DNA of 63,621 nt from Flammeovirga sp. OC4 (GTDB lineage: Bacteria; Bacteroidota; Bacteroidia; Cytophagales; Flammeovirgaceae): assembly GCF_000812565.1 (NCBI RefSeq), contig NZ_JTAM01000066.1, positions 1 through 63,621 on the forward strand, given 5' to 3'. Below are positions 60,649 through 63,621 of this stretch, piece after piece. The notes below the pieces were generated by a model. It was not told the DNA's origin and did no database searches. It saw only the letters and a list, made by a program, of their open reading frames with translations. The position numbers were made by a program, and so were the translations under genes. Position 1 is the stretch's first letter. Each line of letters opens with the position of its first letter.

Positions 60649-61107
60649 ATGAAGTTTACTACACAAATGATCTATAAAAACGTTTTCCGTTTCTTTCTAT
60701 TGGCTATCTCTGCATTAACAATTGCAAGCTGTAGCAAAGACAACGATGAGATTACACCAGACCCTGTATCTTCTATTGAAATTACAAACTTAGAAGACGG
60801 TGCTGAAATTACAAGTGCTGTTGCTTTCGATTTAGAAACAGCTGTATCTTCTTTAAGCGGTACAATTGAAGAACCTAAAGTGTCTTTCACTAACGTTAAA
60901 ACTGGTGATACATTTGAATTTGATTTAATAGGTAAAATGCCTGAAATCGAAGGTCCTATCAACACTACTATGACTGCTAAAGTAGAAGGTTTAGTAAAAG
61001 GTGAGTATGACGTTATTGCTTCTTTCCAAGAAACACTTGTGTCTAATAACATTGTGATTTCTGAGAAAATCAACATCACAGTATTAGACAAAGAGCCAAG
61101 AAACTAA
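60649..61107 (+). CDS. hypothetical lipoprotein
   Basis: This 152-residue protein has a long signal sequence ending in the lipobox IASC (about Cys28), then a short Asp-rich tether and a ~110-residue beta-rich domain. The TNLEDGAEITSAVAFDL start is like Ig-like (Big/DUF) domains of Bacteroidota surface proteins. No function is known. It lies downstream of an AraC-type gene on the same strand and is followed by two terminator hairpins. Confidence 0.75.
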   Translation: MKFTTQMIYKNVFRFFLLAISALTIASCSKDNDEITPDPVSSIEITNLEDGAEITSAVAFDLETAVSSLSGTIEEPKVSFTNVKTGDTFEFDLIGKMPEIEGPINTTMTAKVEGLVKGEYDVIASFQETLVSNNIVISEKINITVLDKEPRN

Positions 61108-61151
61108 TCTTTCTTGATTCTAGGAACACGATATAATACATCCACGAAACA

Positions 61152-61183
61152 AAAAATCCCTAGTCAATTGATTAGGGATTTTT
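61152..61183 (+). terminator. intrinsic terminator
   Basis: A 14-bp stem (61152-61165 with 61170-61183, one G-U pair) with a 4-base loop has T-rich ends. It lies after the lipoprotein gene. Confidence 0.8.
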
Positions 61184-61216
61184 CCCTTTTTGAAAAGGGT
61201 AACTTATTTTTCATTG

Positions 61217-61245
61217 AACACCTGGTTAATTTATAATCAGGTGTT
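61217..61245 (+). terminator. second terminator hairpin
   Basis: A perfect 8-bp stem (61217-61224 with 61238-61245) is followed by five further T. It lies just before the stop of the minus-strand methyltransferase gene. Confidence 0.65.
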
Positions 61246-61248
61246 TTT

Positions 61249-62046
61249 TTATTGCTTTTCGATAAGGTAAAAACCACATGTAGTGACAAAGTTTCTTATC
61301 CAAGGAATATCACCTAAAAAAGGAATTTTCTTTCTTGGTTTCAACCCAAATTTATATTCATAGATTGGGTTGATGAAGTATAAAGTTCTATCAATGATTT
61401 TGTAATCCGAAGCCTTACTGATTCTTTCAAATCGCTCTAGAGATATACCTGTTTCCTTAATTTCCATTAATTCGGTCACATGCCCTTCTGCCACATTTCC
61501 ATTTTTAAGGATAAACTTATATACTGGAGCTGGCAGTAAATGAAAATAAGGAAGCTTAGATAATACTTTACTGGCACAAATCTGCTGATGGCCTCCAAAA
61601 GGCATTTGCCAAGGTGGAAATCCAAAAAATATCTTTCCTTTAGGTTTTAAGAAACTTCTGAAATAATGGATAATTTTCTCTTGATTAGGAATATGCTCAA
61701 TGACATCTTTCAACACAATCAAATCAAACTTATCATCTAAATCTTTTTCAACATCTATATCATACACATTTTTACCAATGACTTTTGCCTGTCCTTGATC
61801 AATGTATTCTTTTAAGAATTGATTTGCTAAAGCTACTCTATCTAAATTTAATTCAATCCCCATACCAATACAGCCTCTATCTAAAAAAGCTTTCAGCACA
61901 CCTCCTTCTCCGCAGCCTACTTCTAATACTCTGGTGTTTTTTGTTATAGGGTATGATTGTTCGATAAAGGGAATAACATATTTGTTAGCGTTATCAGTTT
62001 GATATGAAAAATATACCTCTTTATCCTGATGAAACTCAAAAGCCAT
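61249..62046 (-). CDS. class I SAM-dependent methyltransferase
   Basis: This 265-residue soluble protein has a methyltransferase domain in residues ~35-165: motif I VLEVGCGEGGVLKAFLDRG, motif II region GMGIELNLDRVALA, and FDLIVLKDVIEHIPNQEKII, a common segment of Methyltransf_11/23 proteins of the sugar or lipid kind. The C-terminal ~100 residues are basic and partly hydrophobic (LLPAPVYKFILKNGN, KPRKKIPFLGDIPWI) and may bind membranes. It follows the small membrane-protein gene by 27 bases and is in the same operon. The substrate is unknown. Confidence 0.82.
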   Translation of the reverse strand: MAFEFHQDKEVYFSYQTDNANKYVIPFIEQSYPITKNTRVLEVGCGEGGVLKAFLDRGCIGMGIELNLDRVALANQFLKEYIDQGQAKVIGKNVYDIDVEKDLDDKFDLIVLKDVIEHIPNQEKIIHYFRSFLKPKGKIFFGFPPWQMPFGGHQQICASKVLSKLPYFHLLPAPVYKFILKNGNVAEGHVTELMEIKETGISLERFERISKASDYKIIDRTLYFINPIYEYKFGLKPRKKIPFLGDIPWIRNFVTTCGFYLIEKQ

Positions 62047-62073
62047 CGTTTGATGTTTTAGTCTATTAATTTA

Positions 62074-62550
62074 TTAATCAGTGGTGATCGTGTTATTTCT
62101 AACCCATTCAAAGTGCTCACCAAAGTAAAAAATGACAATATTCATTATTATGCCCCAAAATACGGCACTTAAAAACATATATGATATTATTCTGCGTTTT
62201 TTTTCACCAAAAGACAAAGCTATTAACATTCCTATAGGCGGTCCAAAAAGAATTGGGGTCAAAAAAGCAACTCCTTTCATTCCGTAGCCTTGCCAAACTC
62301 TCACAATCATACGATTCCTTTTCGTAAACAAACGGCGTACTTTTCCACGGTTCATCCATTCCAGAATCTTCTTTCTCGCTTTGGCTCCCATATATGTTAA
62401 AGTAACAACAGTCAGCATCATACCTAAAATTGTGATCACGGTTGTCTCTACGATTGTAAGTCCAGTCGTTAGCCCTATTATAGGTCCAAATAAGAATTTT
62501 ACAGCACTGATGAAGAGTAGTGAAATATATTTTGTAAGTAGATCTAACAT
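62074..62550 (-). CDS. small polytopic membrane protein
   Basis: This 158-residue protein has three or four hydrophobic helices (about 5-30, 34-54, 92-115 and 120-145). A basic cytosolic loop with KARKKILEWMNRGKVRRLFTKRNRMI lies between the second and third. The segment GMKGVAFLTPILFGPPIGMLIAL, with paired glycines and prolines, recalls small multidrug-export or DedA-like proteins, but the match is too weak to name it. It lies 27 bases upstream of the methyltransferase gene, so a linked membrane-lipid role is possible. Confidence 0.65.
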   Translation of the reverse strand: MLDLLTKYISLLFISAVKFLFGPIIGLTTGLTIVETTVITILGMMLTVVTLTYMGAKARKKILEWMNRGKVRRLFTKRNRMIVRVWQGYGMKGVAFLTPILFGPPIGMLIALSFGEKKRRIISYMFLSAVFWGIIMNIVIFYFGEHFEWVRNNTITTD

Positions 62551-62783
62551 TCTATTATTATCGTTACCTCTTTATAATATGAACACAAAAGAGTGAAAGA
62601 TAAATCAATTTTCATCTAAAAAATTAATTTAATTCCATTTATTATTGAAAAATAACTGATTATCAGCACAAAAATTCTTTATTAACATCATATACTTTAA
62701 AATAGTTTCAAGTTGATGTATTTTTGTCTCACTAAGAGCAGCCCAATACGGGCACTTTACAAACTACAACAAGAAACTTTAAA

Positions 62784-63560
62784 ATGATCTTTTTAAGAAC
62801 CTTTTTATTCTTCTTACTCATTATCACTGTGTCAACATCTTCACCTAATGCCAGTACTTATCATTATAAAGGTGACAACTTACTACAGTTGGAAAATGAG
62901 TCCCTTCTATCAACATTATACGATACTGCTCACCTAAAGGATGAGGGTTTGTCTTTTGATGCCTTTAAAAAAGGGATGATTGCCTACCTCAATTTGATTA
63001 ATAAAAAACAAATTAATAATACAAGAGTAGTAAGTATACTCGATTTTAATCAACCTTCAACCGCCAAGCGTTTTTATATTATTGATGTAACATCAGGAAA
63101 GTTGCTTTTAAAAACTTATGTTTCTCATGGGGTCAACTCAGGCTTACTTTATGCCGAGAATTTTAGTAATATCGTCAACTCCAAACAAAGTTCTTTAGGT
63201 ATTTATAAAGCAGCAGAAACTTATACTGGTAAATACGGCTTGTCACTTAAGTTAGATGGGTTGGAAAGAAACATTAATGATAATGCACGAAAGAGAGCGA
63301 TTGTGCTCCATCCTGCTAAATATGTTTCAGAGCATTTTATTCATCAAAATGGATATATGGGAAGAAGTTTCGGCTGTCCTGCGGTATCATATCAAGATCA
63401 TAAAAAGGTAATTCAATATATCAAAGGAGGTAGTGTGCTTTATATTCACACGGATGTCGAACGTTATCAGGACGAAACTTTATTTTCACTTCCTAAAAAC
63501 TCATTAGAGCTTTTAGCACAGTACACTAACATTCCTCCACAAAAAATCATTAAATACTAA
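62784..63560 (+). CDS. L,D-transpeptidase catalytic domain protein (YkuD_2 type)
   Basis: This 258-residue exported protein has a short signal peptide (about residues 1-24). The catalytic part is of the murein L,D-transpeptidase kind found in Bacteroidota: the IVLHPAKYVSEHFIHQNGYMGRSFGCPAVS region contains the SxGCPA motif with the active-site Cys and an upstream His. The enzymes act on peptidoglycan peptides, forming 3-3 crosslinks or attaching proteins. Residues 25-110 form a variable helical region. It is convergent with nothing in the window; a copy of the dispersed repeat starts two bases after its stop. Confidence 0.85.
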   Translation: MIFLRTFLFFLLIITVSTSSPNASTYHYKGDNLLQLENESLLSTLYDTAHLKDEGLSFDAFKKGMIAYLNLINKKQINNTRVVSILDFNQPSTAKRFYIIDVTSGKLLLKTYVSHGVNSGLLYAENFSNIVNSKQSSLGIYKAAETYTGKYGLSLKLDGLERNINDNARKRAIVLHPAKYVSEHFIHQNGYMGRSFGCPAVSYQDHKKVIQYIKGGSVLYIHTDVERYQDETLFSLPKNSLELLAQYTNIPPQKIIKY

Positions 63561-63562
63561 GC

Positions 63563-63621
63563 AAATTGTAAACTAAATTTTCGTCAACTTTAAATCAGCC
63601 TTTCTGCCAGCATTTATAGGA
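63563..63621 (+). repeat. probable third copy of the dispersed repeat, cut by the window edge
   Basis: Starting two bases after the stop at 63560, AAATTGTAAACTAAATTTTCG matches the end of 12332-12622 read from the hemF side (TGTAAACTAA.TTTTCG, 15 of 16 bases). Then TTTA, AATCAG, TTTCTG and TAGGA follow in the same order as in that copy, with small gaps. The copy points away from the gene in the same way as the other two. Confidence 0.5.

Noticed and set aside
1-63621. CRISPR arrays, prophage, rRNA genes and transposase genes
   Set aside because: No regularly spaced direct repeats, phage structural genes, rRNA or transposase motifs were found on reading through both strands.

Overview
The window reads as a chromosomal segment of a marine-type member of the Bacteroidota, most like the Cytophagales (Flammeovirga-like). 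The evidence is AT-rich DNA, TAnnTTTG-type -7 promoter boxes with few Shine-Dalgarno sequences, a fused MurF/alanine racemase, DUF2027/Smr and DUF3857 proteins, a bacterial SUI1 protein, and a subtilase with a type IX secretion (T9SS) C-terminal domain. The genus-level guess is inference. I see no rRNA, tRNA, CRISPR array, prophage or transposase gene.

Layout. 1-5121 (minus): two tandem DUF3857/transglutaminase secreted proteins, then a tightly coupled operon rnhB - lipoprotein - DUF2027/Smr protein - membrane protein. 5259-9091 (minus): TlpA-like lipoprotein, an orphan ABC ATPase and a PAS histidine kinase, each with its own terminator. 9366-12206: a double SnoaL-like protein (+) and a secreted SUMF1-fold protein with a duplicated C-terminal module (-). 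12648-18237 (minus): tamB-like giant gene overlapping hemF. 18451-21588 (minus): beta-propeller phytase, 5-formyl-THF cyclo-ligase, MATE pump. 21954-32209: murF-alr, a lipoprotein/beta-barrel pair, a biotinyl carrier protein, a T9SS-like protein, tgt, a lipoprotein, a methyltransferase and a phosphorylase-fold protein. 32429-39083 (+): a small acidic protein, a 1082-residue caspase-fold protein that has lost both catalytic residues, a tandem UspA and an AspT-type transporter. 39147-47165: a lipase-like hydrolase, yicC, galE, a T9SS subtilase, sui1, ftsX, ung and hutG. 47436-53439: a haemolysin-III family protein, a 51-aa membrane miniprotein, a cytochrome b-like protein, a small secreted protein, an OmpA-like cytosolic protein, a membrane GAF protein and pncB. 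53666-63560: ftsK, a LolA-like protein, manA, trmN6 overlapping an AraC regulator, a lipoprotein, a methyltransferase, a small membrane protein and an L,D-transpeptidase.

The most unusual non-coding signal is a dispersed repeat. One nearly complete copy (12332-12622) has terminal inverted repeats and a possible target duplication. A shorter copy (10242-10395) matches it at about 80% by hand alignment, and a probable third copy runs off the right edge (63563-63621). All three begin 2-25 bases after the stop codon of a gene and point the same way relative to that gene, which suggests a 3'-end-targeting small mobile or cassette-like element. The most unusual protein is the pseudo-caspase at 32817-36065, which carries five W/Y repeats separated by acidic linkers.

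Most genes are separated by clear intrinsic terminators, several of them bidirectional between convergent genes. Several starts were moved from the longest reading frame to an internal ATG on the basis of promoter position, gene spacing or family length.
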